Below are positions 12,211-26,339 of a stretch of DNA of 64,000 bases, piece by piece (positions within the stretch are counted from its first letter, which is position 1; every line of letters begins with the position of its first letter). Origin of the DNA: Cephalopachus bancanus. Taxonomy: Eukaryota > Chordata > Mammalia > Primates > Tarsiidae. The stretch spans positions 10,005,501 through 10,069,500 of the forward strand of contig JAPVLO010000001.1 in assembly GCA_027257055.1 (NCBI GenBank). Reading direction: 5' to 3'. A program made the translations under genes and the position numbers. The notes below the pieces were generated by a model. It did not search any database. It was not told where the DNA came from and worked only from the letters and a program-made list of their open reading frames with translations.

Positions 12211-12680
12211 TTAATCCCAATCCTTGAATCCTGTAAATGTGCCCCCCCAAAAAGAGGGTCTTTGAAGACCCTAGTAAGGATACTGACATGGGGAGATTAT
12301 CCTGGATTATCTAGATAAGCCCTAAATGCAATCACATGTATCCTTGTGAAAGGGAAACAGAAGGATATTGGACACATACAGAGGAGAAAGTAATAGAAAA
12401 ATGGGGAAGGGAACTATTTGAAGATGCTGGCCTTGAAAATTGGAGTGGTGTGGCTACAGGCCAAGGAATACCAGCAACCACCAGAAACTGGAAGGGGCTA
12501 GAAATAAATTCTTTCCTAGGGTCCCAGCAGGGTGTACATTCTTAACAACACCCTGTTTTCAGCCAAGTGATATTGATTTCAGACTTCTAAGCTCCAGAAC
12601 CGTGAGGGAAGAAATCCCTGTTGTTTCAAGCCACCATGGTTTTTAATAATGCATTATAACAGCTATAGGAAATTAACACA
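12211..12680 (+). mobile_element. MLT1-type LTR, sense (longer subtype)
   Basis: It has 'gagggtctttgaagacc', 'ggggagattatcctggatta', 'caatcacatgtatccttgtg', 'gccaaggaataccagcaacc' and 'gtgatattgatttcagactt'. It ends 'ttgtttcaagccaccatggt...aaattaacaca'. This fits a MaLR LTR with the internal 'rattggagtgrtg' block. Frames at 12336-12646 are chance. Confidence 0.85.
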
Positions 12681-12689
12681 TATTTTTAT

Positions 12690-14415
12690 GGGCATTTACT
12701 ATAATTTTCTCTTTCTAAATGCTTCAAAATTCGCATAATAAATAATTTTAAGTATAATTTTTTAAGATCCAATTCTGATTGTTTTAGGGAGAAACAATAT
12801 TTTGAAAACAGTCTTTCAAAGAGAAGATTATACACATACCCCCCCAAAATTACAGGCATTGTGATCAGATCATTGCCTAGATTATTCAATACGAATGACA
12901 CACACAATTTAAAAATAATCCTTTCCTTCTTTGTAACTTTTCAAACATCTTTCTTGTTTGATCATTATTAAATTATTTTATGTGCAAGCTGGTAAGCTAC
13001 ATATTATACCGCGGGAATAAAATTGTAGAAACTAACCTTTCAAGAACCAATTATACTCAAATGATATGAAAAATGGCATTTGTAGATGCTCTGATACTTT
13101 TCGTATTATGACTTCCAAGTCATTCTTAATTTTGTAAACTGTATTTTTTGTGAATTTTCTCTCCTCCAAAAAGTATAACATAAGTTATCCAAATGCACTG
13201 CCATAATGAGAGTCTATTTTGGCAAAGAAAGCTATTGGCAAGAAAAAAGAATTGTGGTTCAGGGAAATATGGAAACTCCTTCAAGCGCTCTACCCTATTT
13301 TGTATAAGCTCCCCCCACCCCATCACAAGATGGTTTGGCTTGGAAATAACCTAGCAAGAGTAGATAAACTGTTATAGCATCATCCCTAAAAGAAGACAGA
13401 ACAAAATATGTCTAATGTATAATGAATTTTCAAGTTAATTTCCCTTTTTAATGGTACTGGATTTTGCGATGTGGATCTACTGATAAATGGTTGGCACAGA
13501 TGTGTGAGAGTGATGCAGTAGAAATTCAGGAGCAGCTTGAAGAGGAAAAAATTATCCACTCACCCTTTTTAAGCCAACTTTTTTTTTTCTGAGAAAGAGC
13601 ACATATTTTCATCTGTTTGTGTATGAAATTGAATTATAGGTAGAGATTTGGGAATGACAGAGCTGGAATTGGAGAGAAGTTGTGGAAATATTTAAAGACA
13701 GTGGATACTTCAAAATATACCTGAATTTGGAATGGAAATTCACTCTTACATTTTAATGTACATGTGTCTGAGGGTCTTATGATTCACAGCACTTTCACTG
13801 AATTACAAATCCATATCTCAAGGACACCTAAGTCCTGGGGAGCTTGGAAAATGTCCACCTTTCTCCATTTCCTGTACCTCCAGTTCCTCTCCACTTTCCA
13901 TTCTGTGTTAGGGATGGTCAGCACATCTCAGGACGATAGAGTAAGCCGATTCTCCCTCGAGGACCACCATTCCAGACTTCCCCTTTATGAGTGGGTATGG
14001 AGACTAGGGAGAGAGTTGTGTTACTGGACACAGTTAACAAAGTGGCTGAACCTGTGCCCAACAGTCCTGCTTGATTTGATTTGTACTTAGGGACTCCTCC
14101 CATGCAATTCTAAATATATGTCAAATCGTAGAACCGTGTATGAAGATGTCAACATTTCTAAAGCATCTTGGAACCGCCTTATACAAGGAAAATATTACAA
14201 ACTGTCAGAAGCAAAAATCTTCAACTCCTTTCCCATTTTGTTGTCATGTCTGAATATTTCTATAAATAGCTCCAGTCTTATGTCATGAGGAAGTTAAAGG
14301 AACTATATGAAGCATATCACACAATTCTACTGGATAACATACAGAGTTATGATAGGAGTACTCAATACTGTATGATATAAATTTTCCATTGATTAGTATT
14401 CGGATTAAGTGTGAT
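12690..14415. other. Unassigned, apparently unique sequence
   Basis: No repeat family is recognised by eye. The 108-codon plus frame at 13764-14090 overlaps a 61-codon minus frame and has no splice or Kozak context, so neither is called. Confidence 0.4.
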
Positions 14416-14419
14416 TATA

Positions 14420-15775
14420 ATCAAATTTCTAAAATGAGATTTTCAGAATTTAAAAAATTCTGAAGTTCATTTAGAAGGGTGTATTTTCAAATAATCAGAA
14501 CAAAGAGATTGGCAAAATTCAAAATAATAATTAAAATGGTATGGTGATGATGCAGAAAGTAGTAATGGAATAAAATAGAACCTAGATTAGAAATAATTCC
14601 ACATGTAGATATAGCGTATGGTGAGACAGGCACTGCAAATAAAAGGGAGAAAAGACATTCATCACAATGTTGGCAGAGCTAGCTATTTGAAAAATAAATA
14701 AATACATCTACATTTTTACTGCACTTCTAAATACTAAAATAAAATTCAGATGGGACAAACACTTAAAGGTAAAACACTAGGATAATAGAAAAACAAGACC
14801 TTTGAATATTTGTATAATTTTAGCCCAGTAGAATTTTTCTGAGTCCAAAGCAAGGACTATAAAATAAAAGATAGATAAATATATTTAAGTATTACATAGA
14901 ATGATATATAATATGTAGATATATAACATTTTAAATAAAATAATTGTGTCAGAAAATAAGTAAAGTTTAAAAAGTGGAGGAAAAAACTGAAAAAAAATTC
15001 ACTATCCAGATGACAACAAGCAAATGTTCTTGATACTATGGAATATTCTTCTAATAGGAAAAGGCACCTGATCCATTTTTAATTGATTAAGGGGTAGAAG
15101 GAATCATTTCACAGAGGACACAACAGCAGCGACCATTAATCATTGGAAAAGCTGATCAAACACAAATAATTAAATTCAAATAACAATAAAATATCATTTT
15201 TCAGCCATCAAATTGGCAGTGGTTGAAAATGACTAATACCCGGGGTTGGCAAGAACACAGAAAACAAGCTCTGTCAAATGCTGCTGGTGGGAATATAAAA
15301 TTAGGCTAATTTTCTGGAAAGAAAAATTGCAATATCTATTCAAATGTTTAATGATCATATTCTTTTGCAATTTCACATCTAAGAATTCATCCAACTGCAA
15401 AAAACTCACGCAAATATGCAAAGAAATATGGACTGTAGCATTTTTTGCAGCACGGTGGATAATGGTGAAAAAATTAGGAACTAAGTGGAGTTTTAACAGT
15501 GAAGGCTAATTACGTTGACATGGAAAAACATTCAAGACATATTGATTATTAAAAAGATAGCTGCCAAACTAGATGTACTGTGTGATACCATTTTTTTGTT
15601 AAGAAATTCTACGCTTGGGTATAAAGGTAAATGCAACATACATCTATGCGAATCTGAAGGAACATTCAATGCTCTTAATAGTGGGAGCTTTTAATATAAA
15701 AATGATGGACGATGTATCAGGAGGAACTTGGGGTATGAAACAGACAGCTTGAACTAGAAGAACCATTCCAGGAGG
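14420..15775 (+). mobile_element. Old L1 (L1M-type) ORF2 C-terminal region and 3' UTR, sense
   Basis: Recognisable ORF2 phrases are present in diverged form: 'gaagttcatttagaaggg', 'aagcaaggactataaaataa', 'catcaaattggcagtggttg', 'tgctggtgggaatataaaat', 'gcacggtggataatggtgaa'. A 3' UTR with 'taaaggtaaatgcaacatac' follows. Frames are fragmented by stops and indels; the 87-codon frame at 15246 is a remnant. Confidence 0.75.
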
Positions 15776-16092
15776 GTAAAAACAAATAGACCAAAATAGA
15801 GGCACCACCCTACTATCACTAAATAAGACTAGAGAGAGCTAAGTGTGTTGTTTCCTCTCCCAGGGACACCCCCAGTTCCTACTTTCCCTGCCATCACCTC
15901 TACCCCCGTGTGCTCTGGCTCGCTAAAGGGCTTCCCTGTGGGAATAGAAGGGTGTGGACTCGCAGGGAATTGCAGAGCAAAAAGACTGGGCTCAGTGGAT
16001 TTCTTCCGCACTTCCTTACTGCTATGTGCTGTATCTTTTCAACGTTTTTGAAAATCACATTCGAGCCCCCTCCTCTCCCTTGGAAAGAGAAA

Positions 16093-16096
<4 letters not shown>

Positions 16097-16141
<45 letters not shown>
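16097..16141. repeat. (CT)n microsatellite
   Basis: Roughly 45 bases of pure CT repeat. It produces the S/L-rich ends of spurious open frames at 15910-16158. Confidence 0.97.
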
Positions 16142-16149
<8 letters not shown>

Positions 16150-16239
16150 TTTAAATAAACTATATTTCCTAATCTTAAAAAAAATCAGATTTGTAAGGAA
16201 TGATTTTGTTCTAAAGAAGAATTGCAAGAGTGGAGAGTA

Positions 16240-17060
16240 TAGTCCTGGTTTGAGAAAGCTCTGATTCTAAGGTTTGCAAGTGTCTCAAAAGTTGGGCAAA
16301 AAGAGCTTTTGTTTTATAGGGGAGAGTAAATAAATCTAGGGAAAATACGGGCATGGGAGAGTGGGATGAAGGGGTGTCATGATCAGGGGTGGTATTGGGT
16401 CAGAGAATGTTCTTGTCTGAGGATAACCTATTGGCAAGTTGGGCTGGGGGAAGGGAGAAGATTGATTAACAATGGTTTTGTTCACATTGATCAGTCAGGA
16501 CAATCAGTTCAGCTAATCATTTATGAGGCCAACAATGGGAATTTGGAGGGTCTGTGGCTGGTCTTGTCACAGGTAAACAAAGAGGCAGGCTTGGGGGCAG
16601 GGTGGTCCCTTGAGGCCTACCTGGGCCCTGTGGGGAAGAATGGGTCTCTGCAGCAAGCGGTTTCCCAGGATATAAAGGGTGGGAGATTTCTTAACCTTTC
16701 CTGTTTTCCAGAATCCCAGGACTTGGGTAAAGTCCAAGAGGGTCCATCTCCAGCAATGCCAGCATCTCTCTGCAAGGCATGTGCTCAGGGACCCTCCTTC
16801 CAGATCCAGAACATGTTTTACAGCGCCATTTTCTCGCCTTGTCTCCCCAGCCCTAGAGCTCAGGACGCCTTCTTATGACTGATGGGTTCCAGCTGCCTCA
16901 ACACCCTCTGCCAGTCTCTTTAACCCACACTCCTGAAACCTGCTCTCAGTGGCAACGACTAAAGTCTCCTCGCTGGCTCTGACTTCAATTCTGTTTTGCT
17001 GTGGCCCTGGTGACTTGTAACAACTGGTTACTTTGTGACCTTGTTTTGTTTTTTTTTTTG
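16240..17060 (+). other. LTR-like GC-richer segment with TATA-type box (unclassified)
   Basis: This segment is richer in GC than its flanks and looks like an old retroviral LTR or similar repeat. It has a T-rich/G-rich 5' part, a TATA-like 'gatataaagggtggg' at about 16668-16682, then a C/T-rich 3' part. It carries the longest open frame of the window (170 codons, 16366-16878), but the sequence has no recognised domain, several Trp/Gly-rich patches and no coding-like periodicity visible by eye. The frame crosses the TATA-like box, which argues against a real coding region. I cannot name the family. Confidence 0.35.
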
Positions 17061-17223
17061 CTAAGAAAACAGGTTACAGGTTAAATAAGGTACACATTGA
17101 GGTGGAAATATAGGAAAGAGACTGAACCTGAGGTTAGTTTGTTTCATTTATTTAGGAAAACCCCCCACAATGCATATCATTGTGAAAAGATTCAAATTAC
17201 TTTCTGTTTAAATACAACACTCT

Positions 17224-17529
17224 GACCAGGCTTGGTGTCTCCTGCCTGTAATCCCAGCAATTTGGGAGGACAAGGCAAGAGGATTACTTGAGGCCTGGAG
17301 CTTGAAACTAACCTGGACAATGCAGTAAAACCCCATCTCTACCCAAAAAATATATATATATATATATTTTTTAAAGGCAGGTGTGGTAGCACATACCAGT
17401 AATCCCAGCTACTCGCGAGACAGGCGGGAGGATCACTTGAGCCCAGGAGTTTAAGGCTGCAGTGAGCTATGATCACATCACTACACTCCATCCTGGACAA
17501 TCGAGCAAAACCTCATCTCTAAAAAAAAT
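17224..17529 (+). mobile_element. Old Alu (J-like), sense, with internal (TA)n
   Basis: It is a dimer: 'tgcctgtaatcccagcaatt', linker containing a (TA)n run at 17351-17367, right arm 'gcagtgagctatgatcac' and short A tail. That right arm is the ancestral AluJ form, unlike the younger copies of this window. Confidence 0.9.
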
Positions 17530-17631
17530 GTAAATACATATACTTAACCTTGAGTTCATCATTATCAAAAAGCATTTATGGGGCACCTATAGGAGACACT
17601 AATAATTTAGAAATTATGAAAATGAGTAGAT

Positions 17632-17783
17632 TCACAGGGCAGGACATGCCTGTAATCCCTGCTACAAGGAAGCTGAGATAGGAAGATCACTTGAGTCTGG
17701 GAATTGGAGGCCAGAGTGAGCCATGATCCCCCCATTGCAATTCAGGCCTGGGTGACAGAATGACACCCTGCCTCTTAAAAAAT
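17632..17783 (+). mobile_element. Alu right-arm fragment, sense
   Basis: Only about one monomer is present: 'gcctgtaatccctgctacaa', 'gagataggaagatcacttga' and 'gggtgacagaatgacaccct' with a short A tail. It is truncated or a free right monomer. Confidence 0.75.
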
Positions 17784-17793
17784 ACATATATGA

Positions 17794-18124
<331 letters not shown>

Positions 18125-18331
18125 GAAAATCCACTCTTAAGATATTAGCCTGACATCCACGGCTGTTGTTTTCCTAAACAGGGCAATTTTTGACCCCAAG
18201 AGCTGAGTATCTCCTTAGTCTTTCCTTCGGAGCCCTTTGGTGACTAATTAGCTACCATCTAAGCAGAAGATGTTTGGGGTGAGGTAGACTCAAGTCTAAT
18301 ATTCACTATGGCAATAATGAGACAAGAGCTC
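18125..18331. other. Unassigned spacer between Alus
   Basis: No repeat family or gene is recognised in these roughly 200 bases. Confidence 0.4.
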
Positions 18332-19900
<1,569 letters not shown>

Positions 19901-19904
19901 TTCC

Positions 19905-20520
19905 TTATGTAACAGGCTGCTATGGTTGTCCGTGCAGTAAATGAACCACTCAAAAGCAGTTGCTTAAAACAAAAATAGTCCTTTATTTTGCTCTCCAATC
20001 TGAGGGTTGACCAGGCTTATTGACAAGAGTTGACAAGGCACTTCTTGCTTGAGGTCTCATATCTAGCTGTCATCAGAAGATATCTGGGGTTTGCATCACC
20101 TTGAAGTTTTCTTCACTTACAGTGCTGGTGGGAAGATGCAAATGGCTAGGGACTGAGGCAGCTGGACTCCTGGATGTCAATTCCTCTCAACCCATGTGTT
20201 CTTCTATTCACATGAAGGTTTCAGGAGTATCTGACTTCCTCCTGGAATTGTGTACCCAGGCAAACTGGCAGAAGCCATACGGTCTTTTCTAACCTTGTCC
20301 CTGGAAGGTCTGGACATCACTTCCATAAAACTGGATTCATGGAGGCCGCACAAAGGCCCACTCAGTTTCAAAGAGAGAGGTCTTAGCCACCATTCATGGT
20401 GGCAGGTGTTTCAGAAGATATATGGACTTGTTTATCAACCATCCCTTGGGAGGAGGTTGAAGTCAATACTGTTGTCTTTGGGAAAACTCATGAGAAACAA
20501 AGCCAAGTGGTCTAGAAGGA
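19905..20520 (-). repeat. Possible old LTR-type repeat, antisense
   Basis: The layout 'cttaaaacaaaaatagtcct...attttgctctcc' followed by 'gaggccgcacaaaggccc' and 'caaccatcccttgggagg' recalls the antisense of old mammalian LTR/MER repeats. The match is by layout only and the family is not identified. Open frames at 20101-20757 are treated as chance. Confidence 0.3.
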
Positions 20521-20861
20521 AAAATTGTTTTGTTGTTCAAGTACCAAGATGAGATTCTTGATAGCCAGACACTAATTGAGGTACTTCAAAATTTGACAAT
20601 GCAAACTGAAGATACAGAGCCAGGAAAGCAGAAGGGAATTCACAAGAGGACAGAGTTCCAGCTCACCCTATCTGATAGCTACATCAATACCCTCGTGATG
20701 ACAAGACTTCAGTTAATAAAATGTTCAAAGCCCAATTATGCCATAAATTACGCATAATTTTCTTCAAGTATTTGTACATGATTTAACTCTTAAAAACCTC
20801 TATGTGGTTCTGTAGAGTTCATTTCAGAGCATGAATTCAATTCTTGTCAACTAATCCATTT

Positions 20862-21164
20862 GTTTTTTTTTCTCCTTTTTTTTTTTGAGTCGGAGTCTCA
20901 CTCCATCACCCAGGCTGGAGTGCAGTGGCACACCCACAGCCAACCCAGTGTCAACCTGTTGGGTTCGAATCCTTCTGCCTCAGCTTTCCAAGTAGCTGGA
21001 ACGACAGGTGCACGCTACACACCCCGCTAATTTTTTGATTTATTCTAGAGATGAGGTCTCACCAAGTTGCCCAAGCTGATCTCAGACCTGTGAGCTCAGG
21101 CAATCCTCTCACCTTGGTCTCCCAAAGTGCTGGGATTACAGGCTTGAGCCACCGCACTCGGCCT
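20862..21164 (-). mobile_element. Alu, antisense
   Basis: It has a T tract, 'gagtcggagtctcactccat', right arm, 'ttttttgatttattctagag' linker and a left arm ending 'gagccaccgcactcggcc'. It preserves several CpGs. Confidence 0.93.
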
Positions 21165-22860
21165 CCATTTGTTTTTCTTATAAACTTCAAGTTTAAAAAA
21201 AGAAAAACCTAGTTGTATATTACAATAAAGAGTTAGCTCAACTTCCATCATCATCCTAGATTTTAAGTTAGAAATATGAAGCAGATTCAAACCATGGAGC
21301 ATGGGACTTAAGTTGGGCCTGTCTCCATTTGTCAATGTAACCTCTTTTACCAGAACAGAGAATTTCAGGGCAGAAGAAACTCAATGAAACTTATGTTTAT
21401 GTATTTTTTTTTTACAGGCTACAATGACTATTCAAGGCATCAACACTACCACCAGGTCATTAATTTCTTTCAGCTAGTTAATATCAGCTATTACCTTCAA
21501 AAGGATCTGACTCATAAATAACCCCCCAAATGGAGACATCTAAATGGTAATTTACAGCTATGCTATCATGTGTGTGTGATTAAAAGTTGGGCAAACAGTT
21601 GGTCTTAGCCAATTTCTGAATCTAAGGGACTTGATGACTGTATATGCTTATTTTGTGTAAAACTAAGATCACTAAAGATTGAGAAACATTGGTGTAAAAT
21701 GTGGAAATCAGGTGAGTAGTGTTTTTCATTACGGGATCATTTTTTTTTTGCTGTATTAAACAATTAACTTGTCCAATATTCTCATTAACCATTACTGTCT
21801 AATTTTATAGATGAAAGAATGAAACTATTTCATATGTCTTGATATCAACCTGGCCAGAGAACGGCATTCTTTCAGCAAAGATTAAAATGTATCTGATTTC
21901 TGGTCTTGTATTAGACCGTATCTTAATATAAATGCACGAAAAGCATACCATTTGAAAATTGTTCTGATACATTGAACTTAATGATCTAATCACACTTTTG
22001 TCATCATTAGGAAGAACTAACACTTGTCAGGTAATAGAATTAAATCTAAATAGAAATGCTCATATATTTAATGGCCAATTTGGAAGAATAAGGTTTTAAA
22101 ATCCAAAATTCATTTAACAAAGAACTACTGTGTAATTATGTTCATGATCACACTTTAATCTGAGAAGCACATGGGAATTTTCAACATTGAACATTTTAGG
22201 AGCACACGCTCAAAAAAAGCCATCTGTTTTAATACACCTGCCCACTATTTGGTTGGTTTTGAGCCTGATTTTCCTGTTATTTCACAGTACTTTTCAATCA
22301 CCCTTTTCCCCAGGATAAAATCTGTGTGACTCCTGGGTTCATTTTAGGACCTTTGGCTCATTGACCTCATGCCAATTTCTTATATATTAAATTAGCCTAT
22401 GGGTAAGCATTTCTCCACTCTGAGTCCTCCTCCCTCCTTGTGCTTTCTGCCTCATCCTGTATGAGAGACAGAGGTTATTAAAATGCTGAGTCTATCTGTT
22501 TCATGTCATGGGACAGGGGTCAATAAAAAGCGATGCTCTCTTATGCTTCTGAATCACAAAGGGTTACAATGAAGGTAAGATGGGGAATCATGGAAGCAGT
22601 TGTATCATGGAAGCAGTTGTATGCTGCCAAGGACTCATATCAGCAGCTGACAAGAGCCAGCTGTTAAACCCTCAGGCATTTGGCAAGCAGGCTTTTCAAC
22701 CATGGTGAGCTTGAAACTGGCCATGATGGGAATATTTACACCACGGAAATCAGCAGACATTACAAGCCAGGGTTTTATGGGGGATGGAAAAGGAACCAAT
22801 AGTGAGACGTTGATCAGCACACCATTGTGCTGAAAAAGAGAGTGTTTCCTATAGTGTTTG
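21165..22860. other. Unassigned sequence with a 17-bp tandem duplication
   Basis: No repeat family is recognised. At 22587-22603 and 22604-22620 the unit 'atcatggaagcagttgt' occurs twice in perfect tandem. Confidence 0.5.
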
Positions 22861-22879
22861 CTACTTTCATAAAAAAAAA

Positions 22880-23010
22880 AAAAAATTGCACTGAATTCTC
22901 ATAGGATCACTGTAGAATTATTGGCATTATGATCACCTTTTTTTTTTAAGAGAAGCCAACCAAGACTCAGAGAAGTAACTTGTCAGAATTTGAACTACTA
23001 AATGGGCTAA
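22880..23010 (-). repeat. MIR fragment, antisense
   Basis: 'aagactcagagaagtaactt' followed by 'gtcagaatttgaactactaa' is the antisense MIR/L2-shared pattern. Both ends are worn. Confidence 0.6.
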
Positions 23011-23534
23011 AGTAGTTGTCTTCTTTGTCTTATCAACTTCTCTTCTGATTTATCCTTTTCTCGTAGGATTTTAAGATTGGATGACATCATAAATGTTCTC
23101 TAGTCCTACTGGCCAGTCACTTGGGTCTCCATTATAATAAGCCGCCAAAAGACTCTCCTATTTATGTTTGAGCACTTCACTTTCAGCGGCAGGAAATTCA
23201 TGACTTCAGACCATCCATAGTTTAAAAGCTCTTATATTTAAAAAGTGCTGTCTTACTTTGAATAGAAAACTCCCTTTTGTTCCCACCCATTGGTTCTTGT
23301 TCTACTCGCAGTAAATTTGAGAATGATAGAAGTATTTTAGATATCTGTAAGTCTAACATCCCAGAAGCCCCAGAAAACAGAGTGAAATAAAAATTCATTT
23401 GTCTCAGTCTTATATTTTGTCTTTACATGCTTCCATCCATCCATGCTGCGAATATTTGTTGGTCGTCTCATCAGTGCTGTTTGCAGAACTCTATGCAAAG
23501 GTGAATACAATAGTTCCTGACCTTCAGAAGCTCA

Positions 23535-23805
23535 CCTGTCAGACTCTCCTTGCTCAAAGTAGGGTCCTTAGATCCAGCAGTAGCACCAGAAAGCTTGTTA
23601 GAAACACAGAATCTTAGGTCTCTCTCAGAATGCAGACCTACTGAATCAAGGACTCACTATTTTGCCCAAGCTGGTCTCAAAGTTTTGGGCTCAAGCAATC
23701 CTCCTGCCTCGGCCTCCCAATATGCTGGAATTACAGACATGGGTCACTGTGCCAATTTTAACAAGACCTCTCAAGTGACTCATTTACGCCTTAAACATTG
23801 TGAAG
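23535..23805 (-). mobile_element. MER5-type (hAT-Charlie) DNA transposon, split by an Alu monomer
   Basis: Left part: 'tgctcaaagtagggtcctta...cttgttagaaacacagaatc' with 'agacctactgaatca'. Right part after the Alu: 'caagacctctcaagtgactc'. Together they follow the MER5A layout, a non-autonomous element with no coding capacity. Confidence 0.75.
23647..23756 (-). mobile_element. Free left Alu monomer / Alu fragment, antisense
   Basis: 'cactattttgcccaagctgg' to 'acatgggtcactgtgcc' covers one left-arm length only, so it is FLAM-like or truncated. It is inserted in MER5. Confidence 0.8.
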
Positions 23806-24522
23806 TCTTGGCCTCAGCAAAAATAAATCCTCAACTTCTCTAAAATAATGCACGTCCATTATTCTTTATTATTTATACTTTACAGAAGTATTTTTCTTTA
23901 TTTCAATGAAGCACCGACATAATTCTGGTGGTCTTTGTCCGCATAATTCTCTGTCTGTTCTGAGGGTTTTTCAAAAGGTAACACGTGTTTCATCTTAAGT
24001 TCAGGTCATTTGTCAGAGTTCAGGGGTATTTTTTAATGACTGTAATAAAAAGCATCCAAAGTGCTATGATTCTAATATATTATGCATGTATCCTGTCATA
24101 TGTGTATAACTGTATTTGATTGCATGTTTATGCCTCTCTGCAGTCTGCATTCAGGGTTCACATACTGTTTTCCTTTGAGTGTGTCCTGCAGGGAAGGATG
24201 TGGCAAATGGAGAAATTCCATTCTTCATCACAGACAGCATTAGCACGTGCTTAAGGGCACCACAGCGAGACCAGTGCAGAGCTGAGAGAGTCCTATTTTA
24301 TTTTTTACTCCCCAAGAGTTACTAGATAGAATTGCCTCATCTTTGAAGAAATGGCCTTCACCCTGGGAGCACATCCCTTAAAAGGTCAGAAATCTTTTCA
24401 GTCTGTGATACTTTACTTAATCCCGAAACGATAAAAGAGAAACAAAATGCAACCACAAGAAATGCATATTGCTAAAAAAGCCAAACAGGGCTTGAAGAGG
24501 TATTTTAAACATAGGGCTTTAG
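23806..24522. other. Unassigned sequence
   Basis: No repeat or gene is recognised between the MER5 element and the next Alu monomer. Confidence 0.4.
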
Positions 24523-24657
24523 GACTGGGTGCAGCGGCTCGTGTCTGTTATCCCAGTACTTTGGGAGGCCATGGTGGGAGGATTGCTTGAGGCCAGGAGC
24601 TCTAGACCATCTTGGGCAACAGAGTGAGACCCCATCTCTACAGCAAATTTTTAAAAA
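24523..24657 (+). mobile_element. Alu left monomer (FLAM-like), sense
   Basis: A single arm runs 'ggactgggtgcagcggctcg' to 'gagaccccatctctacagca' and a short A-rich end, with no right arm. It looks like a fossil monomer or a 3'-truncated Alu. Confidence 0.8.
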
Positions 24658-25084
24658 TGTATAGGTTTGGTGTGAAACTTACAACATCACAAGTTACCCT
24701 CCTTTGGGGCACACACACTGCTGCTATAACAAAGCCTATGAGTTTCCAAATCCCTTTAACACATATTGTGATATATACCGATAATATACCAACACCCTTT
24801 CTCCTAAGAAGGTATTTTGCTTGCTCGGGAAGGTACTATTTTCTTTTCTGATACATAGTTATTTAATTTTGCCCAAACAGTGAGAGCAATGTTATAGTAC
24901 CACAGTTATCACAAAGAATCTTTAGAAACAAATCATTCTAAATGGCTACGTTTTTAGCCCTATTTACATCTCAGACAACTTTTGGGGTTTTTTTTTTTTT
25001 AATTCTCTCCCTTTTACCTTCTTTACTCCCTTTCACTCTTGAAGTCAATAAAAAGATATTTTACTATGATACTATCAAGCCCTA

Positions 25085-25262
25085 GACTTTGCTATGATTT
25101 GGCTGAGTGACGTAGTGCTGGTTTCTGAGCCTCTCTGGGCCTCAACCTTCTTTTCTGTAAGAAAGCAGTGCTCACTGTATGTGCCTTGAATGCTTGGTGT
25201 TAGTGAGAAGTTAGTGACGCGTGTTACTATGTGTACAGCGACTAGGAATTGCCTGACACATG
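25085..25262 (+). repeat. MIR SINE, sense
   Basis: 'ctgagtgacgtagtgctggt', 'ctgagcctctctgggcctca' and 'ttcttttctgtaagaaagca' follow the MIR 3' half. Confidence 0.7.
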
Positions 25263-25263
25263 G

Positions 25264-25420
25264 AGTTATGGGCTGAACTGTGGTCTCCAAAATTTATATG
25301 TTGAAGTCTCAAACCCCAGTATCTCGGGATGTGACCATATTTAGAGATAGTTCTCCAGTCTCTTTCATCAGATCTTTACAGACGTGATTAAATTAAAACG
25401 AGGCCATTAGGGTGGGCCTT
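25264..25420 (+). mobile_element. MLT1-type LTR, 5' part only, sense
   Basis: 'gttatgggctgaactgtggt' through 'cgaggccattagggtgggcc' is the first ~150 bases of an MLT1 LTR. It stops abruptly and an antisense MLT1 follows, so the two form an inverted pair. Confidence 0.8.
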
Positions 25421-25424
25421 GGAC

Positions 25425-25939
25425 TGCCATGAACAAAATATGATCAACTGGGTGGCTTACACAACAGAACTTTATTTTCTCACAGTTTTACACCCAGAAG
25501 GCCAAGATCAAGGTGCCAGCAGGGCTGACCTCCCCTGAGCCTCTCTCCCTGGCTCCCTTTTTGCTCCCTCATCACACAGTCCTCCTGCTGTCCACACACA
25601 CAGCTCTGATGTCTCTTCTTTTTCAAGTAAAGACAGCAGTCATACTGGCTGGGCGCAGTGGTTCATGCCTGTTTGTCCTAGCACTTTGGAAGGTGGAGGC
25701 GGGAGGATTGCCTGAGCCTATGAGTTCAAGACCAGCCTGGGCAGCTTGGTGAGACCTTGTCTCTACAATCAATAGAAATCAAAAAATTAGCTGAGTGTGG
25801 TGGCACACACTTGTAGTTCCAGCTACTTGGAAGGTTGAGGCAGAAGGATTGCTTGAGCCCAGCAGGTCGAGGCTGCGGTGGCCATGAGTGTGCCGCTGTA
25901 CTCCAGCCTGAGAGACAAAGTAAGACTCCAACTAAAAAA

Positions 25940-25986
<47 letters not shown>

Positions 25987-26121
25987 AGTCATACTGGATT
26001 AGGGTGCACCCTCAAGGCCTCATTTTTAATTTAATCACATTTTCAAAATAGGATTGCATCCTTAGATACTAGGGTTTGGAACTTCAATATGAATTTTGGG
26101 TGATGCCATTCAGCCCATAAC
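25425..26121 (-). mobile_element. MLT1-type LTR, antisense, split by an Alu
   Basis: 'actgggtggcttacacaaca' with 'tttattttctcacagtttta' is the antisense 3' end of MLT1. 'ccctcaaggcctcatttttaa' to 'cattcagcccataac' is the antisense 5' end. An Alu interrupts it at 25649-25984. Confidence 0.8.
25649..25984 (+). mobile_element. Alu, sense, with (GA)n tail, inside MLT1
   Basis: A dimer runs 'ggctgggcgcagtggttcat' to 'gactccaact' and an A tail that has turned into (GA)n at 25949-25984. Target duplications 'agtcatactgg' are present on both sides. The tail explains the S/L-rich antisense frame at 25726-25992. Confidence 0.95.
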
Positions 26122-26335
26122 CCTGTGCATCAAGCATTTCCCAAATGCTTCATGTACAGTGATGCCTTTAACTTCACAACAACTATTTGAGGCAGTTATA
26201 GAGAGAAACTGCCTCATACAGAAAAGGAGGCTAGGGCCCAGAGAGGCTCAGAAATCAGCACCAAGTCACACAACTCAGTAATAACTGGCAGGGCCAGAAG
26301 TCTGTCCTGCTGCTCTCAATCACAACGCGATGCTG
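26122..26335 (-). repeat. MIR SINE, antisense
   Basis: 'catgtacagtgatgccttta', 'acagaaaaggaggctagggc', 'agtcacacaactcagtaata' and a worn 'gtctgtcctgctgctctcaa' end follow antisense MIR. Confidence 0.75.
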
Positions 26336-26339
26336 ACCT

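Noticed and set aside
12336..12646. Overlapping 68-69-codon frames
   Set aside because: Both lie inside an MLT1-type LTR.
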